DNA of 64,000 bases from Methylomagnum ishizawai. Its GTDB lineage: Bacteria; Pseudomonadota; Gammaproteobacteria; Methylococcales; Methylococcaceae. Below are positions 36,640 to 46,249 of this stretch, piece by piece. Under the pieces are notes generated by a model. The model was not told the origin of the DNA. It made no database searches and was given only the letters and a program-made list of their open reading frames with translations. Each line of letters opens with the position of its first letter. The stretch's first letter is position 1. Where the stretch lies: positions 1,041,501-1,105,500 of the forward strand of contig NZ_FXAM01000001.1 in assembly GCF_900155475.1 (NCBI RefSeq), in the 5' to 3' direction. A program made the position numbers and the translations under genes.

Positions 36640-38877
36640 ATGTCCGCCTTGGCCGAATCCGAACAGAAATCCATCCGCCTTTCCATCGCTGGGATGCGCT
36701 GCGCCGGTTGCGTGCAGGCCGTCGAAACCGCCCTGCGCGATATCCCTGGCGTCGCCGCCGCCGATGTCAATTTCGCCGATCATTCCGCCCAGGTGCGCGG
36801 CGGGGTCGAGCCCGATATCTTGCGGAAAGCCATCCAGGACGCCGGGTTCGACGCGGCGGTCATGGAAGGCTTGGAAGATACCAGCGAACAGGAATCCCTG
36901 GAGCAGGAACGCTACCGCTCGCTCATCAACAAGGCCGCGGTGGCGGGGCTCCTGGGCGCGCTGCTGATGGGCGGGGCGCATTTCGGTGGCCTGCCGACCT
37001 TCGGCGCGCCCGGCACCGGCGGCATCTGGTTCCTGATTTCGCTGCTGACGTTGGGGACCATGTGGTACTCGGGCAGCCATTTCTATAAGGGGGCGCTGAA
37101 AAGCTGGGAGCATCGCCAAGCCAATATGGATACCTTGATCGCCCTGGGCACCGGCGCGGCTTGGTTCTATTCCACGGTGGCCATCGTGGCGGGCGATAGC
37201 TTACCGATCCTGACCCGCGATGCCTATTTCGAGGCGGCGGCGGTCATCCTGGCTTTCATCAACCTGGGCGGTGCCCTGGAAATGCGGGCGCGGGGCCGGA
37301 CTTCCTCCGCCATCCGCGCCCTGATCGGCCTGCAACCGCGCACGGCGCGGGTGCTGCGCGAAGGCCAGGAGTTCGATATTCCCATCGTCGATGTCGGCCT
37401 GACCGATGTGCTGCGGGTGCGGCCCGGCGAAAAAATCCCGGTGGATGGCATCTTGGTCGAGGGCCATTCCAGCGTGGACGAATCCATGCTGACCGGCGAA
37501 CCCATGCCGGTCGAGAAAACCGTCGGCGACGAGGTGGTTTGCGGCACGCTCAACCAATCCGGTAGCTTCCTGTTCCAGGCCACCCGCATCGGTCGCGACA
37601 CCGTGCTGGCCCAGATCATCGCCAGCGTGCGCCGCGCCCAGGCCAGCAAGCCGGAAATCGCCCGCCTGGTGGATAAGGTCGCGGCGGTGTTCGTGCCGGT
37701 GGTGGTGGCCATCGCCCTCGTGACTTTCCTGGTGTGGTGGATCATGGGGCCGCCGCCCGCGTTCGGCTATGCCTTCGTCACCGCCATGACCGTGCTGGTT
37801 ATCGCCTGTCCTTGTGCCTTGGGGTTGGCGACGCCGATTTCGGTCATGGTGGCGGTGGGCCGCGCCGCCCAGTCCGGCATCCTCATCCGCAACGGCGACG
37901 CCCTGCAAGGCGCGGGCAAGCTGAGCTGCGTGGTGCTGGACAAGACCGGCACCGTGACCGAAGGCCGGCCCAAGCTCTCCACTGTCGCCGCCGCCGAAGG
38001 CTGGACCGAGGACACCGTGCTGCAATGGGCGGCCAGCCTGGAAGCCGGTTCCGAGCATCCCTTGGCGGCGGCGGTCCTGGCCGGGGCGCAGGCACGCGGA
38101 GTCGAACCCTTGCCGGTGAATGGCTTCGCGGCGGTGGTCGGGCAGGGCGTGTCGGGCATGATCGAAGGCAGCGCCGCCCTCTTGGGCAACGCGGCTTTGA
38201 TGCGGCAGCATCAGGTCGAGACCGGACCCTTCGCCGAACAACTCCAAGCGCTGGCCGGGCAAGGCCAGACCCCGGTGTTCCTGGCGGTGAACCGGGTGGT
38301 GGCGGGGTTGATTTCGGTGGCCGATCCGATCAAGGCCGATTCCAAGGACGCGGTGGCGCGGCTCCGCGCCGCCGGTATCCGGGTCTTGATGGTCACGGGC
38401 GACAACGAGATCACCGCCAAGGCCATCGCCGCCCAGGCCGGGATCGCGGAGGTGCGGGCACAGGTCTTGCCACAGGACAAGGCCAAGGTGGTCAAGACCT
38501 TGCAGGACCAGGGAGAAGCCGTGGGCATGGTGGGCGATGGCATCAACGACGCGCCCGCGCTGGCCCAGTCCCATGTCGGTTTCGCCATTGGCACCGGCAC
38601 CGACATCGCCATCGAGAGCGCCGACGTGGTCATCATGGGCGGTTCCCTGGTCAAGGTGGCGGAGGCGATGGAACTGTCCCAGGCCACGGTGCGCAATATC
38701 AAGCAGAACCTGTTGGGCGCCTTCCTCTATAACAGCTTGGCGATTCCGGTGGCGGCGGGCTTGCTGTATCCCATGTTCGGCATCCTGCTGAATCCGATGA
38801 TCGCGGGCGCGGCCATGGCGATGTCCTCGGTGACGGTGGTGACCAACGCCAACCGGCTGCGTTTGGCGGGGAAGTAG
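36640..38877 (+). CDS. copA: Copper-exporting P1B-type ATPase CopA
   Basis: 745 residues. One N-terminal heavy-metal-associated domain has GMRCAGC (Cys21, Cys24). Eight hydrophobic segments follow; the ion-path CPC is at 390-392 ([10 protein letters not shown]), the actuator motif is [14 protein letters not shown], the phosphorylated Asp434 is in DKTGTVTEG, and [11 protein letters not shown] is the hinge. It pumps Cu(I) out of the cytoplasm. Copper handling is central in methanotrophs, whose methane monooxygenase uses copper, so the gene fits the proposed host. Ends in a 10-base hairpin. Confidence 0.95.
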   Translation: MSALAESEQKSIRLSIAGMRCAGCVQAVETALRDIPGVAAADVNFADHSAQVRGGVEPDILRKAIQDAGFDAAVMEGLEDTSEQESLEQERYRSLINKAAVAGLLGALLMGGAHFGGLPTFGAPGTGGIWFLISLLTLGTMWYSGSHFYKGALKSWEHRQANMDTLIALGTGAAWFYSTVAIVAGDSLPILTRDAYFEAAAVILAFINLGGALEMRARGRTSSAIRALIGLQPRTARVLREGQEFDIPIVDVGLTDVLRVRPGEKIPVDGILVEGHSSVDESMLTGEPMPVEKTVGDEVVCGTLNQSGSFLFQATRIGRDTVLAQIIASVRRAQASKPEIARLVDKVAAVFVPVVVAIALVTFLVWWIMGPPPAFGYAFVTAMTVLVIACPCALGLATPISVMVAVGRAAQSGILIRNGDALQGAGKLSCVVLDKTGTVTEGRPKLSTVAAAEGWTEDTVLQWAASLEAGSEHPLAAAVLAGAQARGVEPLPVNGFAAVVGQGVSGMIEGSAALLGNAALMRQHQVETGPFAEQLQALAGQGQTPVFLAVNRVVAGLISVADPIKADSKDAVARLRAAGIRVLMVTGDNEITAKAIAAQAGIAEVRAQVLPQDKAKVVKTLQDQGEAVGMVGDGINDAPALAQSHVGFAIGTGTDIAIESADVVIMGGSLVKVAEAMELSQATVRNIKQNLLGAFLYNSLAIPVAAGLLYPMFGILLNPMIAGAAMAMSSVTVVTNANRLRLAGK

Positions 38878-38887
38878 GACCGCGCGG

Positions 38888-38910
38888 GTTCCCCAACCCG
38901 GTTGGGGAAC
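38888..38910. terminator. Perfect 10-base hairpin after copA
   Basis: GTTCCCCAAC (38888-38897) and GTTGGGGAAC (38901-38910) pair completely around a 3-base loop between the convergent copA and cheR genes. There is no T-run, so it may act as a bidirectional end with Rho. Confidence 0.55.
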
Positions 38911-38962
38911 GCCAGCCCTGGAGTCCCGTTCCCGGCCTTTGGGTTCAGCCGGGCCGGGCCGT

Positions 38963-39784
38963 TTAGGGCTTGCGATAAATCGCAGGCCGCACCGGCCTCA
39001 CCGCGCTGGTCAAACCGTGCAACACCTCCGAATGGCCCACGAACAGATAGCCGCCAGGCCGCAAGCGCTCGATCACCCGTTGCAAGACCTGCCGCTTGGT
39101 GGGCGCGTCGAAATAAATCATCACATTGCGCAGGAAGATCAGATCGAAGCTGCCCAGTTCCGGCAAAGGCTCGTTCAGGTTGATGTGCAGGAAACGGACC
39201 CGCTCGCGCAACTGGGGCGCGAGCGAGAGCGTGCCTTGGCAGGAGCCGATGCCCTTGCGGCAATGTTCCAGCAGCAAGGGGAAGGGGATGTTTTCGCCGC
39301 GGCTCAGGGGATAAATCCCGCGTTTGGCGATGTTCAGCACCTTGGTGCTGATGTCCGAGGCCAGCACTTCCCAATAGGTGTCGGGATAGCGCTCGGCCAG
39401 GGTCATGGCGATGCTATAGGGTTCCTCGCCCGAGGAACAGGCGGCGCTCCAGATGCGCGGCGGGGTGGTGCGGGCGCTCCCGGCCAGGAGGTGGTCGCGC
39501 AGGAAGGCGAAATGCTCGGGTTCGCGGAAGAACCAGGTTTCATTGGTGCATAGCAGATCGATGGCCGCCTGCATTTCATCGCAACCCGTTTCCAAGAGGT
39601 CGAGATAATCCTTGTAACCGCTCAGGTTCAAGGTCCGCAGGCGGTTGGCCAGCCGTCCCGTGACCAGATATTTCCGGGCCGGGGATAAATCGAGTCCCAT
39701 CCGGTGGCGCATCAAGCGGCCGAGGCTGGCGAATTCCTGATCGTCGATCTCGTCGTAAGCGTATGCGGTGTTCGCTGGATTCAT
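38963..39784 (-). CDS. cheR: Chemotaxis methyltransferase CheR
   Basis: 273 residues. The N-terminal CheR domain (FASLGRLMRHRMGLDLSPARKYLVTGRLANRL) is followed by the SAM-binding catalytic domain (LLCTNETWFFREPEHF, IWSAACSSGEEPYSIAM, FDLIFLRNVMIYFD). It methylates glutamates on chemoreceptors, here most likely the receptor whose gene ends 15 bases upstream. No che kinase genes are in the window. Confidence 0.93.
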   Translation of the reverse strand: MNPANTAYAYDEIDDQEFASLGRLMRHRMGLDLSPARKYLVTGRLANRLRTLNLSGYKDYLDLLETGCDEMQAAIDLLCTNETWFFREPEHFAFLRDHLLAGSARTTPPRIWSAACSSGEEPYSIAMTLAERYPDTYWEVLASDISTKVLNIAKRGIYPLSRGENIPFPLLLEHCRKGIGSCQGTLSLAPQLRERVRFLHINLNEPLPELGSFDLIFLRNVMIYFDAPTKRQVLQRVIERLRPGGYLFVGHSEVLHGLTSAVRPVRPAIYRKP

Positions 39785-39799
39785 GGCGCGGTCCTCCCA

Positions 39800-42700
39800 T
39801 CAAAACCGGATATATTCGCGTTCGTTGACCGGGCTTTCCGCCGCGTGCCCGCGGGGCTTGGTTTTTGGGGGCGGCCCGGCGCGGGGCACCAAGCGGTCCA
39901 TGGCCATTCCGGTATCGTTCCCGACCCGGAAGAAACCCATGAGCCGGCCCAGCTGCTCGGCTTGGTTGCTCATGTCCTGGGCGGTGGAGGCCAATTCCTC
40001 GCCGGAAGAGGCGTTTTGCTGGGTCACTTTGCGCAACTGGTTCATCGCCAGATTGATTTGCTCCACCCCGCTGGATTGTTCGCGGGAAGCCGCCGCGATT
40101 TCCTGCACCAGATCGGAAGTCTTGCCGATGGCGGGCACCATCCGCGCCAGCAGGCGTCCGGCCAGTTCGGCCCGCTCCACGCTGTCGGTGGCGAGCTGGC
40201 TGATTTCCAGGGCGGCGACCTGGCTGCGCTCGGCCAGCTTGCGGACTTCCGCCGCCACCACCGCGAAGCCCTTGCCGTGTTCTCCGGCGCGGGCGGCTTC
40301 GATGGCGGCGTTCAAGGCCAGGAGGTTGGTTTGGTAGGCGATGTCGTCGACGATGCCGATTTTGGAGGCGATCAGTTTCATGGCCTGCACCGTCAGCAGC
40401 ACCGCGTCGCCGCCTTCGCTGGCTTCCTTGGCCGATTCGTTGGCGATGTTCTCGGTGGCATGGGCGTTGTCGGCGTTCTGGCGGATCGACACCGCCATCT
40501 GCTCGACCGAAGCGCCGGTTTCCTCGACGCTGGCGGATTGCTCGGTGGTGGCTTGGCTGAAGGCTTGGGCGGTGGCGTTGACTTGTTCGGTGGCGCTGAC
40601 CAGGGCGTCGGAGGCCTGGCGCACTTCGGCGATGATCCCCGACAGCTTATCCACGGTGTTGTTGACCGAGTCCCGCAGTTGGCGCAGCTTGCCTTGGTAG
40701 GTTTCGTCGATCTTTTCGGTCAAGTCGCCGCGCTCGATCAAGGTCAACAGCCGCATGACCTCGTTCACCGGCCCGATCACCGAATCCAGGGTTTGGTTCA
40801 CCCCCTCGACGATGCGGCGATAACCACCCTGGTGCTTGGCGGCGTCGGCGCGGGTTTCCAAGCGGCCTTCCAGCGCCGCCTTGGACAGCATGTCGGCGTC
40901 GGCGATCAAGGCGTTGACGTTGTCGATGGCGAGGTTGAGGTTGTGCTTGAGGACGTTGAAATCGCCCTGGTAGTTGTCGGCGATCTTGGGCGGGATATCG
41001 CCCTTGGCGATGCGGTCCACATAGTTTGCTGCAACGTTCAGGGGACCGATGACGGCGTCCAGGGTCTGGTTGATGCCTTCCACCATGTCCTTGAAGCTGT
41101 GCTTGAACTTGGCGGCGTCGGCGCGGGCGGCGAGCTTGCCCTGCAAGGCCGCTTCCACCAGCCGCATGATCTCGGCCTGCATGGCTTGTAGGTTGGCTTT
41201 CACCCCGTCGATGGCGGCGGTGATCTGGCCCTTCTTGCCGGGCAGGCGGTCCATGTCCTGGGAGAAATCGCCCTCGGCGTATTGCTTGACGACCTCCACC
41301 ACCCGCATCTTCACCGCGATGTGCGAGGCCACCAGTTCGTTGATGCTTCCGGCGATGCGGGCGTACACGCCGTTGAACCGTTCGGCGGGGATGGCGTAGT
41401 CGATGGCCCCGGCGGCATGTTCGTCCCAGATTTTCCGCTGCGCGGTCTCGAAATCGTTGAGCGTGCCGACCAGGGTGTTGAGGTTGTGCTTGAGGACGTT
41501 GAAGTCGCCCTGGTAGTTGTCGGCGATCTTGGGCGGGATATCGCCCTTGGCGATGCGGTCCACATAGTCCGCCGCGACATTCAGGGGACCGATGACGGCG
41601 TCCAGGGTCTGGTTGATGCCTTCCACCATGTCCTTGAAGCTGTGCTTGAACTTGGCGGCGTCGGCGCGGGCGGCGAGCTTGCCCTGCAAGGCTGCTTCCA
41701 CCAGCCGCATGATCTCGGCCTGCATGGCTTGCAGGTTGGCTTTCACCCCGTCGATGGCGGCGGTGATCTGGCCCTTCTTGCCGGGCAGGCGGTCCATGTC
41801 CTGGGAAAAATCGCCCTCGGCGTATTGCTTGACGACCTCCACCACCCGCATCTTCACCGCGATGTGCGAGGCCACCAATTCGTTGATGCTCCCGGCGATG
41901 CGGGCGTACACGCCGTTGAACCGTTCGGCGGGGATGATGTAGTCGATGGCTCCCGCCTTGTGTTCGTCCCAAATCTTGCGCTGTGCCGCCTCGAAGTCGT
42001 TGAGGGTGCCGATCAAGGTATTGAGGTTGTGCTTGATGGTGTCGAAATCGCCCTGGTAGGGGTCGGCGATGGCGGGCGGGATATCGCCCTGGGCGATGCG
42101 CTGGATATAGCTGGCGGCCACATGCAGCGGCCCGACCACGGCGTCCAGCACCCGGTTGATGTTCTCGCCGAATTGTTTGAAGCCGCCGCCGACCCGCTCG
42201 ATATCCACCCTTTGGGCCAGGTTCCCGGCCACGGCTTGTTCCACCAGGCGCTCGATCTCGGCCTGACCCCGGACCTGGTCGGTGATATTGTCCCATTGCA
42301 CCGCGAACCCGTTGGGACGGCCATCCTTGTGGACCAAGGGAAAGGTGGTCAACCGGAAGGTATGGTCGGCCAGTTGCATGGTGGTCGAGAGCGAGCGGTT
42401 GCGCGGATCGGACAGCAATTGGCGCTGATGCCGCGGGTGTTGGTGGAAGGTGTCGATGGAGAGTCCGACCAAGCGGCGTGGATCGACGCCGGGGAACAGC
42501 TTCTCGAAGGCTTCGAGGTTGTCCTCGAAAATCCGCAGCACCGCCGGGTTGGCGTAGGTGATGTTGAAATGCTCGTCGCAGGTCATGATGGCGTATTCGG
42601 TGCCGGCCAGGATTTGCCGCATGATTTCGCCGATGCGCTCGGTTTCGAGATGGTCGGTCGCGTACCAGAATTCGATGGCGTAGCCCGTGATCTTGCCGGG

Positions 42701-43042
42701 GCGGGTCGCGAGCGGAATGGCGGTGATGTGGAAGCGTTGTTTGCCCACGGCGACGAAGCCACTGAGGCCGGATTCGCTGTCCCGCAGGCGCTTGGGCAGG
42801 GCGGGATCGATGCCGGGCCAGCGGTCGATCCGGCTGCCCGGCAGGGTGTCGGGGCTGAAATCCGGGTTCAGCGCGCGGATATCTTCGGCATAACGCCCGA
42901 GCAGCGCCTTGGCGGCGGTGTTGACGTCGGCCACGGCGAATTCCGCGTCCAGGATCACCATCGCGGTGTGGGTGTGGTGCATGGCGAGTCGAAGGCGCCC
43001 GCCTTCGCCGTTCCAGAGACCGTTCAACAACCAAAAAGTCAT
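39800..43042 (-). CDS. Soluble PAS-containing methyl-accepting chemotaxis protein with tandem internal repeats
   Basis: 1080 residues. There is no signal peptide or transmembrane segment, so it is cytoplasmic. Two PAS domains lie at about 20-260 ([38 protein letters not shown]). A stretch of about 600 residues consists of HAMP-like repeated units with [19 protein letters not shown] and [16 protein letters not shown]. The signalling hairpin is intact ([20 protein letters not shown] near 915-935). No C-terminal NWETF-type pentapeptide is present (ends NEREYIRF). It is followed by cheR in one operon. Confidence 0.9.
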   Translation of the reverse strand: MTFWLLNGLWNGEGGRLRLAMHHTHTAMVILDAEFAVADVNTAAKALLGRYAEDIRALNPDFSPDTLPGSRIDRWPGIDPALPKRLRDSESGLSGFVAVGKQRFHITAIPLATRPGKITGYAIEFWYATDHLETERIGEIMRQILAGTEYAIMTCDEHFNITYANPAVLRIFEDNLEAFEKLFPGVDPRRLVGLSIDTFHQHPRHQRQLLSDPRNRSLSTTMQLADHTFRLTTFPLVHKDGRPNGFAVQWDNITDQVRGQAEIERLVEQAVAGNLAQRVDIERVGGGFKQFGENINRVLDAVVGPLHVAASYIQRIAQGDIPPAIADPYQGDFDTIKHNLNTLIGTLNDFEAAQRKIWDEHKAGAIDYIIPAERFNGVYARIAGSINELVASHIAVKMRVVEVVKQYAEGDFSQDMDRLPGKKGQITAAIDGVKANLQAMQAEIMRLVEAALQGKLAARADAAKFKHSFKDMVEGINQTLDAVIGPLNVAADYVDRIAKGDIPPKIADNYQGDFNVLKHNLNTLVGTLNDFETAQRKIWDEHAAGAIDYAIPAERFNGVYARIAGSINELVASHIAVKMRVVEVVKQYAEGDFSQDMDRLPGKKGQITAAIDGVKANLQAMQAEIMRLVEAALQGKLAARADAAKFKHSFKDMVEGINQTLDAVIGPLNVAANYVDRIAKGDIPPKIADNYQGDFNVLKHNLNLAIDNVNALIADADMLSKAALEGRLETRADAAKHQGGYRRIVEGVNQTLDSVIGPVNEVMRLLTLIERGDLTEKIDETYQGKLRQLRDSVNNTVDKLSGIIAEVRQASDALVSATEQVNATAQAFSQATTEQSASVEETGASVEQMAVSIRQNADNAHATENIANESAKEASEGGDAVLLTVQAMKLIASKIGIVDDIAYQTNLLALNAAIEAARAGEHGKGFAVVAAEVRKLAERSQVAALEISQLATDSVERAELAGRLLARMVPAIGKTSDLVQEIAAASREQSSGVEQINLAMNQLRKVTQQNASSGEELASTAQDMSNQAEQLGRLMGFFRVGNDTGMAMDRLVPRAGPPPKTKPRGHAAESPVNEREYIRF
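40933..41936. repeat. Near-identical 461-base tandem repeat in the chemoreceptor gene, period 543 bases
   Basis: Bases 40933-41393 and 41476-41936 match with only about a dozen visible differences and are offset by 543 bases, that is 181 codons, so the frame is kept. The two copies of 116 codons starting at 41049 and 41592 are nearly the same. The 82 bases between copies and the outer flanks have diverged. Recent duplication or gene conversion is likely. Confidence 0.85.
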
Positions 43043-43823
43043 AACAACCTCCTGTGGATAAAATGCCGCCCCGGCGGCTATGGATCAGTGGATGAAGCCT
43101 TGTTCCTAAAGTGGGTGGTCGGATCGGCCCTGCCCGCCGGGCAGGCTTTACGCCATGGGTTTCGGGCATGGGGGGCCGGGTGTGGTGGTCGGCGATGGCG
43201 CGGCGGACCGGGGGTCTGGCGTGGTCCGCTCGCCGCGAATCCGGTATCGGAACCCATCGTCGGCCTCGCCGCCGAACGGTTGGCGGAGTAGGTCGGTGCC
43301 AGGGCCATGGCGGCCGGCCCGGCCCGGTGTGAAAGAGAACCTCAGAAATACGTTTGAGACGGTAAATCCCTTGACTGTGACGATTTCGATACGCAAATCG
43401 TAGCGTCTCCTAAAGCTAGATCAGTTTGACATAAATTCCATGGTGAATATTACCCATTTTAGGGGCAGATTTAGGCGCGAAGCTTGCTTCGGGTGCTGAT
43501 TTTTAGGGATATGAGAGTGCAGAGAAAGCTTGGGGCGGGTTTCGTGCCTAGATGACGCGATAGATTCGGTTCATATCACCCATAATGGGTTTTGTGGCGC
43601 GGTGGACTGGGGGGTTTCTTTAGGAGAAATCCTCAGTTTCATTCCCATCCTGGAGGCCGACGACCGCAGGCCGGGGTGTGGTGGGTGCCCGGCGGTTGAG
43701 CGGGCTTGCGGATTCCGCCGGGGACGCTGCGGAAATCGGCGATGGTTCACTGATTGGCACGGCGGGGAGTTGCTACGCTTTCCATCCGGTTTCGCCAGAA
43801 CGTCCAATTCCAGGAACATCCCC
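43043..43823. other. 781-base gap without a recognised gene
   Basis: The longest empty stretch in the window. Its left part is GC-rich spacer; 43370-43520 is more AT-rich and holds a possible promoter TTGACA (43426-43431) with TATTAC (43448-43453), 16-base spacer. Open frames here look like out-of-frame extensions of neighbouring genes. The ATG of the CAP protein at 43824 has AGGAAC eight bases upstream, which decides the start. Confidence 0.5.
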
Positions 43824-45554
43824 ATGCCAAGCTTCTACCCCTCCCATCGCCTACGGTCCTTGTCCATCGCCCTGATCCTCGCCGTCCAGGCCGGGGGGGC
43901 CGAGGCGGGCCGGACCGGCGGTTTCGCCGTCAACATCCCCAAGAACCGCGAGGATGCCCGCAATTTCTACAACGCCGTGTACGCTGCCTCCGAGGGCGTC
44001 GCCATGGGCTGGACCGGCCAGCTGGCGGGCTGCAAGCCGGGCAAGGTGTCCACCGACTACCTCAAAGCCGGGCTGACCCGCGTCAATTATTTCCGGGCCA
44101 TGGCCGGGGTGCCCGCCGCCGTCACCTTCCTGGCCGATTACAACGCCAAGGCCCAGCAAGCGGCCCTGATGATGCTGGCGAACCAGACGCTCAACCATTA
44201 CCCGCCCGCGAGTTGGACCTGCTATACGGTGGATGGCGCCACGGCGGCGGGGAGTTCCAATCTGGCGGCGGGCAATGCCGGAGCCGCTTCGATAGATATG
44301 TACATGAACGACGCCGGCACGGCCTCGCTCGGCCACCGGCGTTGGGTGTTCTATCCGCAGACCAAGAACATGGGCCAGGGCAGCGTGGCCGATGCGTCGA
44401 AGCCCGCCTATAAACAAGCCTCGGCGCTCTGGGTGTTCGACGGCCACGGCGGCGACGCCCGGCCCACCACCCGCGATGGTTTCGTGGCCTGGCCACCCAA
44501 GGGCTATGTGCCCTACGGCCTGATCTATCCCGATTGGTCGATTTCCTATCCCAAGGCCGATTTCAGCCAAGCCGGGGTGGCGGTGAGCCGGGGTGGGACC
44601 GCCATTCCCGTCACGGTCTCCCATCCCGGCAATGGCTATGGCGAAAACACCCTGTCCTTCCGGCTTGGCACCGCCATCGTCCCGACCGCCGCCGACCAGG
44701 TGTTCCGGGTGTCGGTGACGAATGTGCTGGTCGGCGGCGTGGCTCAGAGTTTCGTCTACGATGTCAAGGCGTTCGACCCCCAGGTCAAGACCGCCGCCAG
44801 CGTGACGCCGGTCCTCAGCGGCAACGCCCAGCCCGCGCTCAACCAGGCGGAAACCTATGGCTTCACCCCGGTGTCCAGGGCCGACGGTTACCGGCTGCGG
44901 GTCGGTAGCCTCCAGGCTTTCACCACGGTGGCGGGCGCGGAATCCAACAGCACCGCCGGTTTCGTGGTCGATGCCGACACCGCCGCCTATGCGGTGGTGG
45001 TCGCCGCGCCCGCCACTGGCCAATACGCTTTCCATCTGGCCCATCCCACCCCGCCCCGCACCCAGAGCCTGACTTGGGACCATGATTTCTATGTCAAGGA
45101 TGCCCAGGCGGCCCTGCGCTTCGATAGCCGCCTGGGTTGGGCGACCGGCACGCAGGCGGCGCAGGTGCAGGTATCGTCGGACGGGGGCAAGAGCTGGCAG
45201 ACCGAATATGAACAAACAGGCACCGGCGGCGCGGGCGAATCCGGCTATGTGGCCCGCCAAGTGTCCTTGCAAGCCTACGCCGGGCGGACGGTGCGGCTAC
45301 GGTTCGCCTATGCCTTCAAGGGCGGTTCCTATTACCCACAGACCGGCGTGGGCATCGGCTGGCAGTTGGACAATATCCGCCTGGGCAACACCGCCGAACT
45401 CACCGGGCAGACCACGACCGACCAGGGGAAGATTTCCAGCCTGGTCTATACCCCGACGGCCAGCGGCCAATACCTATTGCAACTCCAGGCGACCGCTTTC
45501 GGTGCCTATCCCTTGGAATGGGGACCGGGCTTCTTGATCCAGGTCGCGCCCTGA
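43824..45554 (+). CDS. Secreted CAP (SCP/PR1) domain protein with C-terminal beta-sandwich domain
   Basis: 576 residues. The signal peptide (SLSIALILAVQAGGAEA) is followed by a CAP domain at about 35-230 (ARNFYNAVYAASEGV, TRVNYFRAMAGVP, LGHRRWVFYP with the conserved His). A region around 235-395 is not recognised. The C-terminal 150 residues (QSLTWDHDFYVKDAQAALRFDSRL, VSSDGGKSWQTEYEQTG, IGWQLDNIRLG) look like a choice-of-anchor jelly-roll module. Probably extracellular. CAP proteins bind lipids or act as proteases in some cases; no activity is assigned here. Confidence 0.75.
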   Translation: MPSFYPSHRLRSLSIALILAVQAGGAEAGRTGGFAVNIPKNREDARNFYNAVYAASEGVAMGWTGQLAGCKPGKVSTDYLKAGLTRVNYFRAMAGVPAAVTFLADYNAKAQQAALMMLANQTLNHYPPASWTCYTVDGATAAGSSNLAAGNAGAASIDMYMNDAGTASLGHRRWVFYPQTKNMGQGSVADASKPAYKQASALWVFDGHGGDARPTTRDGFVAWPPKGYVPYGLIYPDWSISYPKADFSQAGVAVSRGGTAIPVTVSHPGNGYGENTLSFRLGTAIVPTAADQVFRVSVTNVLVGGVAQSFVYDVKAFDPQVKTAASVTPVLSGNAQPALNQAETYGFTPVSRADGYRLRVGSLQAFTTVAGAESNSTAGFVVDADTAAYAVVVAAPATGQYAFHLAHPTPPRTQSLTWDHDFYVKDAQAALRFDSRLGWATGTQAAQVQVSSDGGKSWQTEYEQTGTGGAGESGYVARQVSLQAYAGRTVRLRFAYAFKGGSYYPQTGVGIGWQLDNIRLGNTAELTGQTTTDQGKISSLVYTPTASGQYLLQLQATAFGAYPLEWGPGFLIQVAP

Positions 45555-45563
45555 CCCGGTTGT

Positions 45564-45593
45564 GGGGTGGATGGCCCCGGCGCGATCCACCCC
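45564..45593 (+). terminator. Hairpin behind the CAP protein gene
   Basis: GGGGTGGAT (45564-45572) and ATCCACCCC (45585-45593) form a perfect 9-base stem, 10 bases after the stop. No T-run follows. Confidence 0.45.
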
Positions 45594-45779
45594 GGCCCGC
45601 CGCGCCCGGTTCCACCCGACACACGGAGAATTCACGACATCGCCTGTCGGCTTGCCGACAAGCCTGTCGCGCCCGTTCCCAGGGTCCGGCCCCCGATCCG
45701 ACGGCCTTTGCCGGGCCGGGGTCCACGGCACCGAACTTGCTCGACAGCCATTCCACCATCCCATCATCGAGGACATTCC

Positions 45780-46148
45780 ATGAACGAGCTATTCGCGATC
45801 TGCCGCACCATAGAAATCGAGGAGGAACAAGGCCACGGCTACTGGCTGTCGCGCCGCTACGAAAACGGCGAGGTGAAACCCTGGCCGATCTTGATCACCC
45901 GCAAGGGCAACAACTTTTTCGGCTTCGAGAACGCCTGCCCGCATACCGGCCAGCGCTTGGATACCACGCCGGGGCAGTTCATGGACGAGGAGGGGAATTT
46001 CCTGAATTGCGGCAGGCACCATGCCCAGTTCGACCTGGATACCGGCAAATGCTTCATCGGTCCCTGCCAGGGGAAATACCTGACCCCGGTCGAATTGGTG
46101 ATCGACGATGGCGATGTCTGCGTGACCGGGGTGGAGTTGGAGGATTAG
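45780..46148 (+). CDS. Rieske [2Fe-2S] protein
   Basis: 122 residues from the ATG at 45780. The cluster ligands are ACPHTG (Cys-x-His) and CGRHHAQFD (Cys-x-x-His), the classical Rieske pattern. No membrane segment and no oxygenase domain, so it is a soluble ferredoxin-like protein that could donate electrons to an oxygenase or act as a small reductant. It stands alone, with the CAP gene upstream and the convergent VWA gene downstream. Confidence 0.88.
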   Translation: MNELFAICRTIEIEEEQGHGYWLSRRYENGEVKPWPILITRKGNNFFGFENACPHTGQRLDTTPGQFMDEEGNFLNCGRHHAQFDLDTGKCFIGPCQGKYLTPVELVIDDGDVCVTGVELED

Positions 46149-46159
46149 CGATTAATAAA

Positions 46160-46211
46160 GGCGATTTCCGAAGGGGTGCGCGCCGCGCCGGGCTTTTTTC
46201 TGGAAATCGCC
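46160..46211. terminator. Long hairpin between convergent genes
   Basis: GGCGATTTCC (46160-46169) and GGAAATCGCC (46202-46211) are perfect complements with a 32-base GC-rich loop, between the Rieske and VWA genes. A six-T run lies inside the loop (46194-46199). Confidence 0.4.
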
Positions 46212-46249
46212 CAAAACCCCGCCCGGTGCTTTGGCTGGCTCCAAGCCTT

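Noticed and set aside
43043-43823. Coding region before the CAP protein (in-frame extension to 43530)
   Set aside because: The extension lacks a ribosome site and does not precede a signal peptide sensibly; start at 43824 does.
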